This document shows, one piece after another, positions 11,286-20,236 of a stretch of DNA of 35,401 nucleotides; position 1 is the stretch's first letter, and every line of letters starts with the position of its first letter. Location of the stretch: NCBI GenBank assembly GCA_018969585.1, contig JAGWYB010000012.1, positions 1 through 35,401 on the forward strand, read 5' to 3'. The notes under the pieces were generated by a model, which saw only the letters and a list, made by a program, of their open reading frames with translations, ran no database searches and was not told where the DNA came from. Position numbers and translations under genes: made by a program. This stretch comes from Actinomycetales bacterium. GTDB taxonomy: Bacteria; Actinomycetota; Actinomycetes; Nanopelagicales; Nanopelagicaceae.

Positions 11286-12408
11286 GATTCTGCGTGTTGG
11301 CTTTCAACAGGCCATCCGCAGCATCATTCTGCTTCTACTTCCTACATCCTTTATCGCACTAGTTGTTTGGGCGACATCGGGTAGTGCTACTGGAAATACC
11401 GCCGATCCAATAAGAGCGGCTATCTGGTCAATCTTGGTTGCTCATCAGGTTCCGCTCCAATTGAACTCCGGATACTTAACATTTCTTCCGCTAGGAGCGC
11501 TTGTTATTCCTTACCTTGCTGTTAAGAGCGGAGTTCAAAGAATGAATGTGATTCTTGAAGCCGAGGGCACTCGAGATCGTCGGCGTAATATATTATCTTT
11601 CTCAATTTTTTACGCAACTATTTTATATTTAATTTCAATTCCAGCTTTGGCTAGAACTGTCTCAGCCCCATTTTATTTCGTAATACCAATTATTTTTTTG
11701 GTTGCTATTTTCTTCGCTTACCTAACAAGCGGACTCGTACCTAGAAATGCCATCCAATTTCCATGGCAACGCGCTCTCCGTTCTACCATTATCGTTTTTG
11801 CAGCGTTACTAGGCTTGAGTTTTCTAGTATTAACAACGTCACTTATTTGGCACTTTGAAACGGTATTGACGGTGACTCGCGTCGTTGAACCAGGAATATT
11901 CGGTGGATTAACTCTTGCTTTAATTCAACTCTTCTATCTTCCTAATGTCGCAATTGCAACTTTGAGTTATTTGATTGGAAGTGGCTTTGAAATAGGTGTC
12001 AATAGTTTAATCTCACCCATTACTTATCGAATTGATGAACTTCCGGCTATTCCATTACTCGGCGCGATACCAACGTCAAGCGCACCAATCTTCTTATTGG
12101 CGATAGCTATTCCGATTGCTTCAGGAATTTTTATAGCTAGATACGGAGTTGAGAGTTACTCCAGACCAGAACTTGATCGTTATATTTTCAGCGCACTTGC
12201 ATTTATTTTTCTAATTTCATTTGCGATGGCGAGATTGAGTAGTGGTGAATTACTTTCCGCTAACCTAAAATCAACTGGCCCAATATGGTGGGCGATGCCA
12301 ATCGCAATTACCGCTCAAATCGGCCTCGGTAGCGCTATCTACCTCTTGACCCCAAGGTTAATTGGTGCGATTCGCCAACTACAATCGCGCTATGGCCAAA
12401 CTTCTTGA
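11278..12408 (+). CDS. DUF6350 family polytopic membrane protein
   Basis: A 376-residue protein with about nine or ten hydrophobic helices and little soluble sequence. Its family has no established function. The position directly after sucD and before the purine/folate genes is the usual actinobacterial location of DUF6350 proteins, and the '[13 protein letters not shown]' start and long run of helices agree with it. The assignment rests on context and topology more than on any motif. It overlaps sucD by 8 nt and folD by 17 nt. In other actinobacteria purN and purH commonly follow this gene; here folD follows at once. Confidence 0.75.
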   Translation: MLEILRVGFQQAIRSIILLLLPTSFIALVVWATSGSATGNTADPIRAAIWSILVAHQVPLQLNSGYLTFLPLGALVIPYLAVKSGVQRMNVILEAEGTRDRRRNILSFSIFYATILYLISIPALARTVSAPFYFVIPIIFLVAIFFAYLTSGLVPRNAIQFPWQRALRSTIIVFAALLGLSFLVLTTSLIWHFETVLTVTRVVEPGIFGGLTLALIQLFYLPNVAIATLSYLIGSGFEIGVNSLISPITYRIDELPAIPLLGAIPTSSAPIFLLAIAIPIASGIFIARYGVESYSRPELDRYIFSALAFIFLISFAMARLSSGELLSANLKSTGPIWWAMPIAITAQIGLGSAIYLLTPRLIGAIRQLQSRYGQTS

Positions 12409-13228
12409 TGGACGTGCTGCGGCTGCCGCCATCAAGGAATCAATAAAAGAGCGAATTACAACATTAAAAGTTCCACCAACCCTGGGAACAATTCTGGTTG
12501 GAGATGATCCTGCTTCCATCTCATATATAAATGGAAAACATCGGGACTGCGCCGAGATAGGAATTAAGAGCGCTCGCATAGAGCTTCCGGCAAATGCAGA
12601 TGAAATTCAAATTAAGGCCGCGGTCGAGAAATTCAATAGCGATAGAAGTTGCACTGGATTCTTGGTTCAACTCCCACTACCGCATGGTGTTTTGGTAGAA
12701 AAAATTATGAGTTCTATTGATCCTTCGAAAGATGTAGATGGCCTCCATCCGATAAATCTCGGAAGATTGGTACTAGACCAAGATGGAATAAAACCTTGTA
12801 CACCGCTAGCTATTATCGATTTGCTACAACGAAATGATATCGATTTAAATGGTCGCGATATTGCAGTCATCGGACGGGGAACAACAGTAGGTCGACCATT
12901 ATCAATGTTGCTATCTTCAAAGAAGATAAACGCAACAGTCACTACACTGCATTCCAAATCAAAAAATTTGAGCGCTCATACAAAACGTGCAGAAATAGTC
13001 ATTTCAGCCGTAGGTAAACCTAACTTCCTGACATCAGAGATGATTTCATCGGGAGCGATTGTCGTCGATGTTGGTTTGACTAGGACAGATAAAGGATTAA
13101 TCGGTGATGTTGCTCCCGGGGTTTCTGATATTGCAAGTTGGATTACTCCAGTACCTGGTGGAGTAGGACCAGTAACTCGAGCGATGTTGCTTCAAAATCT
13201 TATGGAATTAGCGTCACGTGATTCGTAA
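12392..13228 (+). CDS. folD: Methylene-THF dehydrogenase / methenyl-THF cyclohydrolase
   Basis: A 278-residue bifunctional enzyme that interconverts 5,10-methylene-THF and 10-formyl-THF, supplying one-carbon units for purine synthesis. The active-site Tyr-Lys pair lies in 'SISYINGKHRDCAEIGI'. 'GFLVQLPLP' and 'DPSKDVDGLHPINLG' are family signatures, 'VIGRGTTVGRP' is the dinucleotide-binding loop, and 'PVPGGVGPVTRAML' closes the active site. ATG 12392 (MAKLLDG) is preferred to the track's 12362 because it matches the family start. There is no Shine-Dalgarno; translation is probably coupled to the overlapping DUF6350 gene (17 nt). Confidence 0.97.
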   Translation: MAKLLDGRAAAAAIKESIKERITTLKVPPTLGTILVGDDPASISYINGKHRDCAEIGIKSARIELPANADEIQIKAAVEKFNSDRSCTGFLVQLPLPHGVLVEKIMSSIDPSKDVDGLHPINLGRLVLDQDGIKPCTPLAIIDLLQRNDIDLNGRDIAVIGRGTTVGRPLSMLLSSKKINATVTTLHSKSKNLSAHTKRAEIVISAVGKPNFLTSEMISSGAIVVDVGLTRTDKGLIGDVAPGVSDIASWITPVPGGVGPVTRAMLLQNLMELASRDS

Positions 13229-13427
13229 AATTTCTTGGGTTTTTACCTTGGCGGGATTAGTTACAGCATCCCTATACTCGGTTCGCGTCGGCGCAATTAC
13301 CCTCGCTATCGCACTCACTCTCTACACCATTCCAGATTTTCGAAGCCGCAGAACGGTTGAGAAATTGGTTCCGGTCGCGCTAATTGTGTCCCTAATAACA
13401 GTCGCATTGGCGCTTCCACGTAGGTAG
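13218..13427 (+). CDS. DUF3017 family small membrane protein
   Basis: A 69-residue protein with two or three short hydrophobic helices and a basic 'PDFRSRRTVEKL' loop. Its size and its place between folD and mdh match DUF3017, an actinobacterial family of unknown function. The GTG start at 13218 gives an 11-nt overlap with folD. The function is not known. Confidence 0.8.
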   Translation: MIRKISWVFTLAGLVTASLYSVRVGAITLAIALTLYTIPDFRSRRTVEKLVPVALIVSLITVALALPRR

Positions 13428-13444
13428 CAGGTAAGTTCTGCCGC
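13407..13444 (+). promoter_or_regulatory. Possible leaderless promoter of mdh
   Basis: TAAGTT (13432-13437) stands 7 nt before the ATG, the same hexamer and spacing as before sucC. TTGGCG (13407-13412) lies 19 nt further up, inside the DUF3017 gene. There is no Shine-Dalgarno. Confidence 0.4.
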
Positions 13445-14401
13445 ATGAGCAGATCAGGAAAAGTAACTGTAGTAGGCGCCGGTTTCTATGGTTCCACAAC
13501 CGCTCTTCGCCTCGCTGAATATGACATCTTTGAATCGGTAGTAATCACCGATATCGTCGAAGGAAAACCAGAAGGTCTAGCGCTTGATATCAATCAATCA
13601 AGATCTATTGAGGGTTTTGAGACCAAAGTAATTGGACAAACCACAACCGCTGAAGGTGCTGGTTACGAAGCCACAGCTAATTCTGATGTTGTTGTAATTA
13701 CTGCTGGTTTACCTCGTAAACCGGGCATGAGCCGTATGGATTTAATTGGAGTAAACGCTGGAATTGTTCGTGGCGTTGCTGAGAATATTGCGAAGTATTC
13801 GCCAAAAGCGGTTCTGATTGTTGTCTCAAATCCACTTGATGAGATGACAGCCCTTGCCCGGATTGCCTCAAAATTTCCGCATCAACGAGTTATGGGACAA
13901 GCAGGCATGCTAGATACTGCGCGCTTCACACATTTTGTGGCGGAAAAATTAAATGTCCAAGTTTCAAGTGTTAAGACTCTGACTTTGGGATCTCATGGCG
14001 AAACCATGGTTCCAGTTCCAAGTCGATGCACAGTTAACGGAAAACCTCTTAGCGAATTATTGAGCCAAGCAGAAATAGACGAATTGGTAACGCGAACTAG
14101 AAATGGTGGCGCTGAAATCGTTGCGCTGTTGAAAACCGGTTCGGCTTATTACGCACCATCTGCTGCAGCCGCTCGAATGGCCCGCGCAGTAATTGAAGAT
14201 GCAAAGTTAGTCATGCCGGTATGCGCCTGGGTTACTGGCGAATATGGAATAAAAGATGTTTATCTCGGAGTTGAGGCTGAAATCGGCAGAGCTGGCGTAG
14301 TTAAAGTTGTTGAAGGAGCGCTAACTCCGATTGAACTAGAAGAGCTAAAGAAAGCTGCTGAAGCAGTTCGCACGAAGCAAGCAGATGTGAAAGATCTATA
14401 A
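13445..14401 (+). CDS. mdh: Malate dehydrogenase, LDH-like type
   Basis: A 318-residue NAD-dependent malate dehydrogenase for the TCA cycle. 'VVGAGFYGSTTA' is the dinucleotide loop, and the acidic residue in 'VITDI' favours NAD. 'AGLPRKPGMSRMDL' is the substrate loop, whose arginine indicates malate rather than lactate. 'VSNPLDEMT' and 'GSHGETMVP' carry the substrate-binding and catalytic histidine positions. The sequence belongs to the LDH-like (bacterial MDH3) type, whereas many actinobacteria carry the cytosolic-type enzyme at this locus. It is followed by icd after 11 nt, so the two are probably co-transcribed. Confidence 0.95.
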   Translation: MSRSGKVTVVGAGFYGSTTALRLAEYDIFESVVITDIVEGKPEGLALDINQSRSIEGFETKVIGQTTTAEGAGYEATANSDVVVITAGLPRKPGMSRMDLIGVNAGIVRGVAENIAKYSPKAVLIVVSNPLDEMTALARIASKFPHQRVMGQAGMLDTARFTHFVAEKLNVQVSSVKTLTLGSHGETMVPVPSRCTVNGKPLSELLSQAEIDELVTRTRNGGAEIVALLKTGSAYYAPSAAAARMARAVIEDAKLVMPVCAWVTGEYGIKDVYLGVEAEIGRAGVVKVVEGALTPIELEELKKAAEAVRTKQADVKDL

Positions 14402-14412
14402 GAGGAGAATAA

Positions 14413-15627
14413 ATGTCAAAGATAAAGGTAGTGGGTACTGTCGTTGAACTAGATGGCGACGAGATGACGCGAATTATCTGGGACTTCATCAAAAAGCAAT
14501 TAATCCTCCCTTATCTTGATATCAATCTTGATTACTATGATCTTGGAATTGAACATCGCGATGCCACAAATGACCAGGTAACTATCGATTGCGCTAATGC
14601 GATAAAGAAGCATGGAGTCGGCGTTAAATGCGCAACTATCACTCCTGACGAGGCTCGAGTAAAAGAATTCAATCTAAAACAGATGTGGAAATCACCAAAT
14701 GGCACAATTCGAAATATTCTCGGCGGCGTAATCTTCCGTGAGCCAATCATTATTAAGAACGTTCCAAGGTTGATTCCACATTGGAGTAAACCGATTGTTA
14801 TCGGCCGTCACGCCTTTGGTGATCAATACCGAGCAACAGATTTCAAAGTTCCAGGTCCAGGAAAATTAACCGTAACCTTCACTCCTAGCGATGGTTCAGC
14901 TCCGATGGAGTTTAATGTCTTTGATTTCCCTGGCTCTGGCGTAGCGATGACTATGTATAACCTCGATGAGTCAATACGGGATTTTGCTCGCGCTTCATTT
15001 AACTATGGAATTTCACGTAAGTATCCAGTTTATCTATCAACAAAAAATACAATTTTGAAAGCTTATGATGGTCGATTCAAGGATATCTTTGCGGAAGTAT
15101 TTGAAAGTGAATTCAAATCTAAATTTAAAGAGCTTGGACTTGAGTATGACCATCGATTAATCGATGACATGGTTGCCACTTCGCTGCGTTGGGAGGGCGG
15201 ATATATCTGGGCCTGTAAGAATTACGATGGCGATGTACAGAGCGATACCGTTGCACAAGGTTATGGATCACTTGGTTTGATGACTTCGGTATTAATGACT
15301 CCAGACGGCAAGACCGTCGAAGCTGAAGCGGCGCATGGAACGGTTACACGCCACTATCGCGATCACCAAGCCGGTAAAGCGACTTCTACAAATCCGATCG
15401 CATCAATCTTTGCTTGGACACAAGGTCTACAACATCGTGCCAAATTAGATAACACGCCAGAAGTTGCAAATTTCGCAAAATCTCTCGAACAAGTATGTAT
15501 CGAGACGGTTGAGAGCGGAAAGATGACTAAAGACTTAGCGTTGCTAATAGGCAACGATGCACCATGGCTAAACACTCAAGAGTTTCTCGCCGCAATCGAC
15601 GAGAATCTCAAGAAGAAACAGAGTTAG
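14413..15627 (+). CDS. icd: NADP-dependent isocitrate dehydrogenase, eukaryote-like dimeric type
   Basis: A 404-residue enzyme that oxidises isocitrate to 2-oxoglutarate and makes NADPH. Motifs of the eukaryote-like homodimeric subfamily include '[14 protein letters not shown]', '[11 protein letters not shown]', '[12 protein letters not shown]', '[15 protein letters not shown]' and '[16 protein letters not shown]'. This differs from the large monomeric IDH found in many actinobacteria. GAGGAG lies 6 nt before the ATG, one of the few clear Shine-Dalgarno sites, as expected for a downstream operon gene. Its stop overlaps that of the convergent ABC ATPase by 4 nt. Confidence 0.97.
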   Translation: MSKIKVVGTVVELDGDEMTRIIWDFIKKQLILPYLDINLDYYDLGIEHRDATNDQVTIDCANAIKKHGVGVKCATITPDEARVKEFNLKQMWKSPNGTIRNILGGVIFREPIIIKNVPRLIPHWSKPIVIGRHAFGDQYRATDFKVPGPGKLTVTFTPSDGSAPMEFNVFDFPGSGVAMTMYNLDESIRDFARASFNYGISRKYPVYLSTKNTILKAYDGRFKDIFAEVFESEFKSKFKELGLEYDHRLIDDMVATSLRWEGGYIWACKNYDGDVQSDTVAQGYGSLGLMTSVLMTPDGKTVEAEAAHGTVTRHYRDHQAGKATSTNPIASIFAWTQGLQHRAKLDNTPEVANFAKSLEQVCIETVESGKMTKDLALLIGNDAPWLNTQEFLAAIDENLKKKQS

Positions 15628-16703
15628 ATCCGCTCTCCGTTGGTTGCGCTGAAGAGATGAATTGCATCGCTCTTGGCCGAAACAGTTACATTCTGGCCTG
15701 ATTTAGGTGGCGACTTTGGATCCCAACGCACAATAACTTGGGCATTCTCATCGCTAGCATTATTGAATCTAACTGAGCTATCAATCGGCTTTCCATATAC
15801 AAAGGCATCTGCACCAAGTTCCTCAACAACTTCTACCTGAATCTCAAAACCAGTTGTGGCTGGCATAAATCCTTCGGGGCGAATTCCAACAATTACAGAG
15901 CTACCCGCGCTGGCAGGAACATCAATTTCGAGATGTCCAAGTTTTGCCTTACCGCCAGAAACCGGAGCAACTAATAGATTCATGGCAGGTGAGCCGATAA
16001 ATCCGGCGACAAATGCATTTGCGGGGCGATCATAAAGATTTCTTGGGGTATCAACCTGCTGGAGTAATCCATCCTTAAGTACAGCAACTCGATCACCCAT
16101 GGTCATAGCTTCAACCTGATCATGAGTTACATAGACCGTGGTAATTCCGAGACGGCGTTGTAACGCAGCAATCTGCGTTCTAGTCGCAACGCGTAATTTT
16201 GCATCAAGATTAGAGAGCGGTTCGTCCATCAAAAATACTTGTGGCTCACGAACAATCGCGCGACCCATAGCAACTCGTTGGCGCTGTCCACCAGAGAGCG
16301 CTTTTGGTTTACGTTCTAAATATGGTTCCAAATCCAATAGTTTGGCAGCTTCAAGCACTCTACGATCGCGTTCTTCTTTTGCGACGCCTGCGATCTTTAG
16401 AGCAAATCCCATATTCTCAGCAACAGTCATATGTGGATAGAGCGCATAAGATTGAAAGACCATTGCGATATCTCGATCTTTTGGCGCCACATTTGTTACA
16501 TCACGATCACCGATAAAAATTGCACCGTTATCAATCTCTTCTAAACCAGCGAGCATGCGAAGAGAGGTTGATTTTCCGCAACCAGATGGGCCAACTAAAA
16601 CTAAAAACTCGCCATCGTTAACTGTCAGGTTTAATTTATCTACAGCGGGAGAAGTGGTTCCGGGATAGATGCGAGAGGCATCTTTAAATACGACTGAAGC
16701 CAT
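15624..16703 (-). CDS. Sugar ABC transporter ATP-binding protein, MsiK/UgpC/MalK type
   Basis: A 359-residue ATPase of the CUT1 carbohydrate importers. Walker A is 'GPSGCGKST' near residue 38, the signature is '[15 protein letters not shown]', Walker B is '[16 protein letters not shown]' and the H-loop is '[12 protein letters not shown]'. A C-terminal TOBE regulatory domain is present but shorter than in MalK. No permease or binding protein is adjacent. It may be a shared ATPase serving several sugar importers, as MsiK does in Streptomyces; that is inference. GGAGAAGGA precedes the ATG. A near-palindrome at 16719-16736 lies just upstream. Databases often label such proteins UgpC without evidence for glycerol phosphate. 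Confidence 0.95.
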   Translation of the reverse strand: MASVVFKDASRIYPGTTSPAVDKLNLTVNDGEFLVLVGPSGCGKSTSLRMLAGLEEIDNGAIFIGDRDVTNVAPKDRDIAMVFQSYALYPHMTVAENMGFALKIAGVAKEERDRRVLEAAKLLDLEPYLERKPKALSGGQRQRVAMGRAIVREPQVFLMDEPLSNLDAKLRVATRTQIAALQRRLGITTVYVTHDQVEAMTMGDRVAVLKDGLLQQVDTPRNLYDRPANAFVAGFIGSPAMNLLVAPVSGGKAKLGHLEIDVPASAGSSVIVGIRPEGFMPATTGFEIQVEVVEELGADAFVYGKPIDSSVRFNNASDENAQVIVRWDPKSPPKSGQNVTVSAKSDAIHLFSATNGERI

Positions 16704-16718
16704 TTTTTCTTCCTTCTC

Positions 16719-16736
16719 CGGGCAGGTACGTGCCCG
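16719..16736. promoter_or_regulatory. 18-bp near-palindrome upstream of the sugar ABC ATPase gene (possible operator)
   Basis: CGGGCA and TGCCCG arms surround a GTAC centre; only one symmetric pair fails. It lies 16-33 nt before the ATPase start codon, in the 84-nt divergent gap with the CNNM/CorC gene. No U-tract follows on either strand, so an operator or 5'-leader hairpin is more likely than a terminator. The regulator is unknown. Confidence 0.35.
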
Positions 16737-16787
16737 ACGGTCCGTTGGATGAAGTAAGCGAGCGCAAGGCTAGGTCAGGAGCGCGAG

Positions 16788-18128
16788 GTGGGCAACCTCT
16801 CGGCTAATCTAGGGCGCTCTATGGACGACCCTGGTGGTGCCTTCTCCCTCGCTAGCCTGACTCTCGATCTCTTCGTTGTCTTTTTCTTTATCTTCCTGGG
16901 TGCGATCTTCGTAGCCGCTGAGATCGCTCTCATCTCCCTGCGAGAGGGACAGGCAAAGGCGATGGCAGAACGCGGTCGCCGTGGCCGTAAAGTCGCTGAA
17001 CTAGCTGGACACCCAAATAGATTTTTAGCCGCCGTACAAGTTGGCGTAACACTCTCTGGTTTTCTATCTGCCGCATTTGGCGCAGACCAACTTGGTGATT
17101 ACCTCATTCCAGCTTTAGAGAGCGCTGGCTTAAGCGAAGGTGTAAGCGCTGGATTATCGCTCGTGATTCTCACTTTAGTAATCGCCTACTTCTCACTTGT
17201 TTTAGGTGAATTAGTACCTAAAAGAATTGCCTTACATAAGACAGAATCAATTGCGCTGGCCGTCGCTACGCCGGTTGCAATTATCTCGAAGGTCTTTAAA
17301 CCATTAATTTGGCTTCTTGCACATTCATCGGATTTGATTTTACGTGTATTAGGAATCGATCCCAAGGCTTCCCGTGAAGAAATTTCCGAAGAGGAATTGG
17401 TGGACCTAGTCACTGGACATAAAGCGCTTACAGAAGAGGAACGTGACATTGTTGAGGAAGTTTTCAATGCTAGCGAGCGCTTGGTACACGAAATTATGGT
17501 GCCACGAACAGAAGTTGATTTCTTAGACGCTAGCTTGACGTTTGCTGACGCAATAGAGATCGCAAAGAAAAAAGCACATTCACGTTTCCCTGTTGTCCGA
17601 GGAAATAGTGATGAGGTAATTGGTTTTATCCATGTCCGGGACTTGCTAGACACGACGAGTTCGAAAAAGAATCAAGATAAGACCATAATCGAATTAATTA
17701 GAAAAATTATGTTCTTGCCTGGAACAAAAGGTGTTCTGCCGGCGCTTTCTGAGATGCGCGCCCAGAGACAACAGATTGCAATCGTTCTTGATGAATACGG
17801 TGGAACAGATGGCATCGTCACGTTAGAAGATTTAGTTGAGACTTTGATTGGTGATATTCATGATGAATATGACTCTCACGATGTAGAAGTTTCAAGTCCA
17901 AACACTGGAGAATTTAAGATTGACGCGTTAATTTCGCTTGAAGACCTTCAAGAAGAAACCGGAATTGAAATCCCTGAAGGTCCATATGAAACCTTGAGTG
18001 GATTTGTAATGCACGAATTAGGGCGCATCCCATCAATCAATGACGAAATTGCGATTCCAGGAGCCGTAATCAAGGTAATTTCCATGGAAGGAAAGCGCGT
18101 AGGAACCTTGCAATTGAAGCGAATTTGA
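16788..18128 (+). CDS. Hemolysin-family CNNM/CorC membrane protein (DUF21-CBS-CorC_HlyC)
   Basis: A 446-residue protein with a DUF21/CNNM transmembrane domain (helices at about 20-45, 75-100, 115-145, 155-175; 'FVAAEIALISLREGQ'). A CBS pair follows at about 215-345 ('HEIMVPRTEVDFLD', 'RFPVVRGNSDEVIGFIHVRDLL' in part, 'QIAIVLDEYGGTDGIVTLED'), then a C-terminal CorC/HlyC domain. Relatives are linked to magnesium and cobalt efflux; 'hemolysin' is a historical label. GTG 16788 has AGGAG 6 nt ahead and is used here; ATG 16821 is possible and would remove 11 residues. trpS follows after 12 nt. Confidence 0.93.
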   Translation: MGNLSANLGRSMDDPGGAFSLASLTLDLFVVFFFIFLGAIFVAAEIALISLREGQAKAMAERGRRGRKVAELAGHPNRFLAAVQVGVTLSGFLSAAFGADQLGDYLIPALESAGLSEGVSAGLSLVILTLVIAYFSLVLGELVPKRIALHKTESIALAVATPVAIISKVFKPLIWLLAHSSDLILRVLGIDPKASREEISEEELVDLVTGHKALTEEERDIVEEVFNASERLVHEIMVPRTEVDFLDASLTFADAIEIAKKKAHSRFPVVRGNSDEVIGFIHVRDLLDTTSSKKNQDKTIIELIRKIMFLPGTKGVLPALSEMRAQRQQIAIVLDEYGGTDGIVTLEDLVETLIGDIHDEYDSHDVEVSSPNTGEFKIDALISLEDLQEETGIEIPEGPYETLSGFVMHELGRIPSINDEIAIPGAVIKVISMEGKRVGTLQLKRI

Positions 18129-18140
18129 GAGGATTGGAAG

Positions 18141-19151
18141 ATGAAACGGATCCTCTCGGGAATCCAACCGACCGCTGACTCACTCCATCTCGGAAACTAT
18201 CTCGGTGCCGTTCAACAGTGGGTTGCTTTGCAAGATGGCAATGATGCCTTTTATTGCATCGTAGATTTACATGCTCTAACCATTGAGACTGAGCCGCAAG
18301 CGATGAGAAAAAGAACTCTGGCTGCCGCAGCACAATTAATCGCGTTAGGACTTGATCCAAAACGTTGTACGCTCTTTGTGCAATCCCAAGTCCCGCAACA
18401 TAATCAACTGGGATGGGTGATGGAATGTATTACTGGTTTTGGCGAAGCAAGTCGGATGACCCAATTTAAAGATAAATCTCAAAAATCTGGCTCGGACCGA
18501 ACTGTTGTTGGGCTTTTCACTTATCCAATGCTGCAGGCTGCCGATATTCTGCTGTATCAAGCAAATCAAGTCCCAGTAGGTGAAGACCAGCGACAACATA
18601 TCGAATTAACTCGAGATTTAGCCCAGAGATTCAACGCGAAATACGGTGACGTCTTTACGGTTCCAGATGCCCACATAATCAAAGGCGCCGCGAAAATTAA
18701 CGATCTCCAGGATCCAAATGCGAAGATGAGTAAATCTGCAGCTTCCAATGCTGGAGTTATAGATATTCTGGATAGCGCTGAGATAAATGCCAAGAAGATT
18801 AAGAGTGCGGTAACTGATACCGGTAAAGAGATTAAGTTTGATGAGAAGAATAAGCCAGGAATTTCTAATCTACTCTCGATTCATTCGGCGCTCTCTGGAA
18901 AGAAAATAAGTGAGATTGAATCTGAATTTGAGGGTAAAGGCTATGGAGATTTTAAAGGTGCGGTTGCCGAGGTAGTGACTAGCTATTTCGAACCTGTGAG
19001 AAAACGAGCTCAAGAGTTGTTATCTGATGAGAGCGCGCTTCAAGAAATTCTTGATGAAGGCGGTGCTAAAGCAAGAATTGTTGCCGGAGAGACGCTTAAT
19101 CGAGTTTATGATGCTCTTGGCTTAGTGCCTAGAATTACCAACCAGCGCTAG
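18141..19151 (+). CDS. trpS: Tryptophanyl-tRNA synthetase
   Basis: A 336-residue class I aminoacyl-tRNA synthetase that charges tRNA-Trp. '[10 protein letters not shown]' is the HIGH-type motif and 'AKMSKS' the KMSKS loop. 'GVQPT'-like 'GIQPTADS' opens the protein, and '[19 protein letters not shown]' is typical of bacterial TrpRS. Length is normal. AGAGGA lies 8 nt ahead of the ATG. It is probably co-transcribed with the CNNM/CorC gene. Its 3' end overlaps the convergent SDR gene by 17 nt. Confidence 0.98.
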   Translation: MKRILSGIQPTADSLHLGNYLGAVQQWVALQDGNDAFYCIVDLHALTIETEPQAMRKRTLAAAAQLIALGLDPKRCTLFVQSQVPQHNQLGWVMECITGFGEASRMTQFKDKSQKSGSDRTVVGLFTYPMLQAADILLYQANQVPVGEDQRQHIELTRDLAQRFNAKYGDVFTVPDAHIIKGAAKINDLQDPNAKMSKSAASNAGVIDILDSAEINAKKIKSAVTDTGKEIKFDEKNKPGISNLLSIHSALSGKKISEIESEFEGKGYGDFKGAVAEVVTSYFEPVRKRAQELLSDESALQEILDEGGAKARIVAGETLNRVYDALGLVPRITNQR

Positions 19152-19821
19152 AACTTTTCCCGCCATCAAAATCGAAAATGGCCCCGGTTGAATAAGAGAA
19201 TTCTTTTCCAGTTATTTGAAAGACAAAATCAGCAACTTCTTCGGGGCTGGCATACCTCTTCGCAGCAACGGCATTTTTCCAATTAGTGACGCCCGCGGGC
19301 CAGCGGTCAGTTAAATCTGGTCCGCCAACTAGTCCTAGTCGGATTCCATTAACTCTTACCGGTGCCAGCGCGTTAGTGAGAGTTCTGGTGAGCGCTTCCA
19401 ACGCTGCCTTTGAAGCGCCGTAAATTTCATGTCCGGATTTAGCAACATTTGCTTCAACCGAGCTTAAATTTACTATTCGACTCGCTCCCGCGGCTTTCGC
19501 CGCAACAGAAAGTTCACTAGGTGCAATCACATTAACTCGCAATATTTCCTCAAATTTTGCTCTGGAGATTTCAGAGATTGGAACCACTTCTTGATTGGCG
19601 GCGTTGTTTATCAGAATATCTAATTGACCAACTTCAGATAAGAGTTCGGCCCCAGATCCTCTAGAAAAATCGAAGGAATGAATCTCAAGATTTTCTCTGG
19701 GCGAGATGCTATTTGAATCTCGAACTTGAGCAATCACGCGATCGCCATTAGAAAGATATTTATTAACTAGTGCGCGACCAATTAGACCATTTGCACCGGT
19801 AATCAGAACGCGTTCACTCAT
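19135..19821 (-). CDS. Short-chain dehydrogenase/reductase (last gene of the nucleoside importer operon)
   Basis: A 228-residue classical SDR. '[13 protein letters not shown]' binds the nucleotide, 'INNAAN' is the NNAG-type motif, and Ser in 'NLSSVEA' with Y-x3-K in 'YGASK' completes the catalytic triad. The substrate is not evident; the sequence suggests neither FabG nor a sugar epimerase. It overlaps the DUF985 cupin gene by 8 nt and closes an eight-gene operon that starts at bmpA. A role in reducing or oxidising an aldehyde or ketone from nucleoside breakdown is possible but unsupported beyond position. Confidence 0.9.
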   Translation of the reverse strand: MSERVLITGANGLIGRALVNKYLSNGDRVIAQVRDSNSISPRENLEIHSFDFSRGSGAELLSEVGQLDILINNAANQEVVPISEISRAKFEEILRVNVIAPSELSVAAKAAGASRIVNLSSVEANVAKSGHEIYGASKAALEALTRTLTNALAPVRVNGIRLGLVGGPDLTDRWPAGVTNWKNAVAAKRYASPEEVADFVFQITGKEFSYSTGAIFDFDGGKSSSAGW

Positions 19822-20236
19822 GGAATAACTCCGGTATCTCTAGGTGTGGAAATTCTTCGCGCATGGTTACAGATTTGCCAAGTTTCATCTTTGAAAATGG
19901 CGGAGTAAGAGCGCATAAGGCTAATGACCAGGCACCGTTAGGTTGAGCTGCCATCCAAGTTTTTGCCGGAACTCGATATGAGAAATTTCCAGATTCTCTA
20001 AATAGTTCGGTTGTGAGCAATTTACCGGATTCAATTGTGAAAAGAGTTATAGGCGAACCAGCGAGATGAACCCATAGTTCTGGTTCATCAAGAATATGCC
20101 AAGCCGAAAAATCTGGGTCTCTCATCATGAAATAAATAGCGTTGCTCTCAGCATCGCGATAGATCGGGCTCCATAACCCGCCTTCGCCCTCGAGGGGCTC
20201 AAGCTTTAAACTCTTAATTAATGCTTCGGGATTCAT
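19814..20236 (-). CDS. DUF985 / cupin_5 family protein
   Basis: A 140-residue small beta-barrel protein. 'EALIKSLKLEPLEGEGGLWSPIYRD', 'NAIYFMM', 'SAWHILDEPELWVHLAGSPITLF' (each quoted in part) and 'MAAQPNGAWSLALCALTPPF' follow the DUF985 (cupin_5) pattern; functions in this family are mostly unknown. The ATG at 20236 is chosen over the track's TTG at 20239: it shares one base with the stop of the amidohydrolase gene (TGATG), a coupled arrangement. The usual 'HPEGGYFRE' motif appears as 'EPLEGEGGLWSP', so the ligand site may have drifted. Confidence 0.82.
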   Translation of the reverse strand: MNPEALIKSLKLEPLEGEGGLWSPIYRDAESNAIYFMMRDPDFSAWHILDEPELWVHLAGSPITLFTIESGKLLTTELFRESGNFSYRVPAKTWMAAQPNGAWSLALCALTPPFSKMKLGKSVTMREEFPHLEIPELFHE

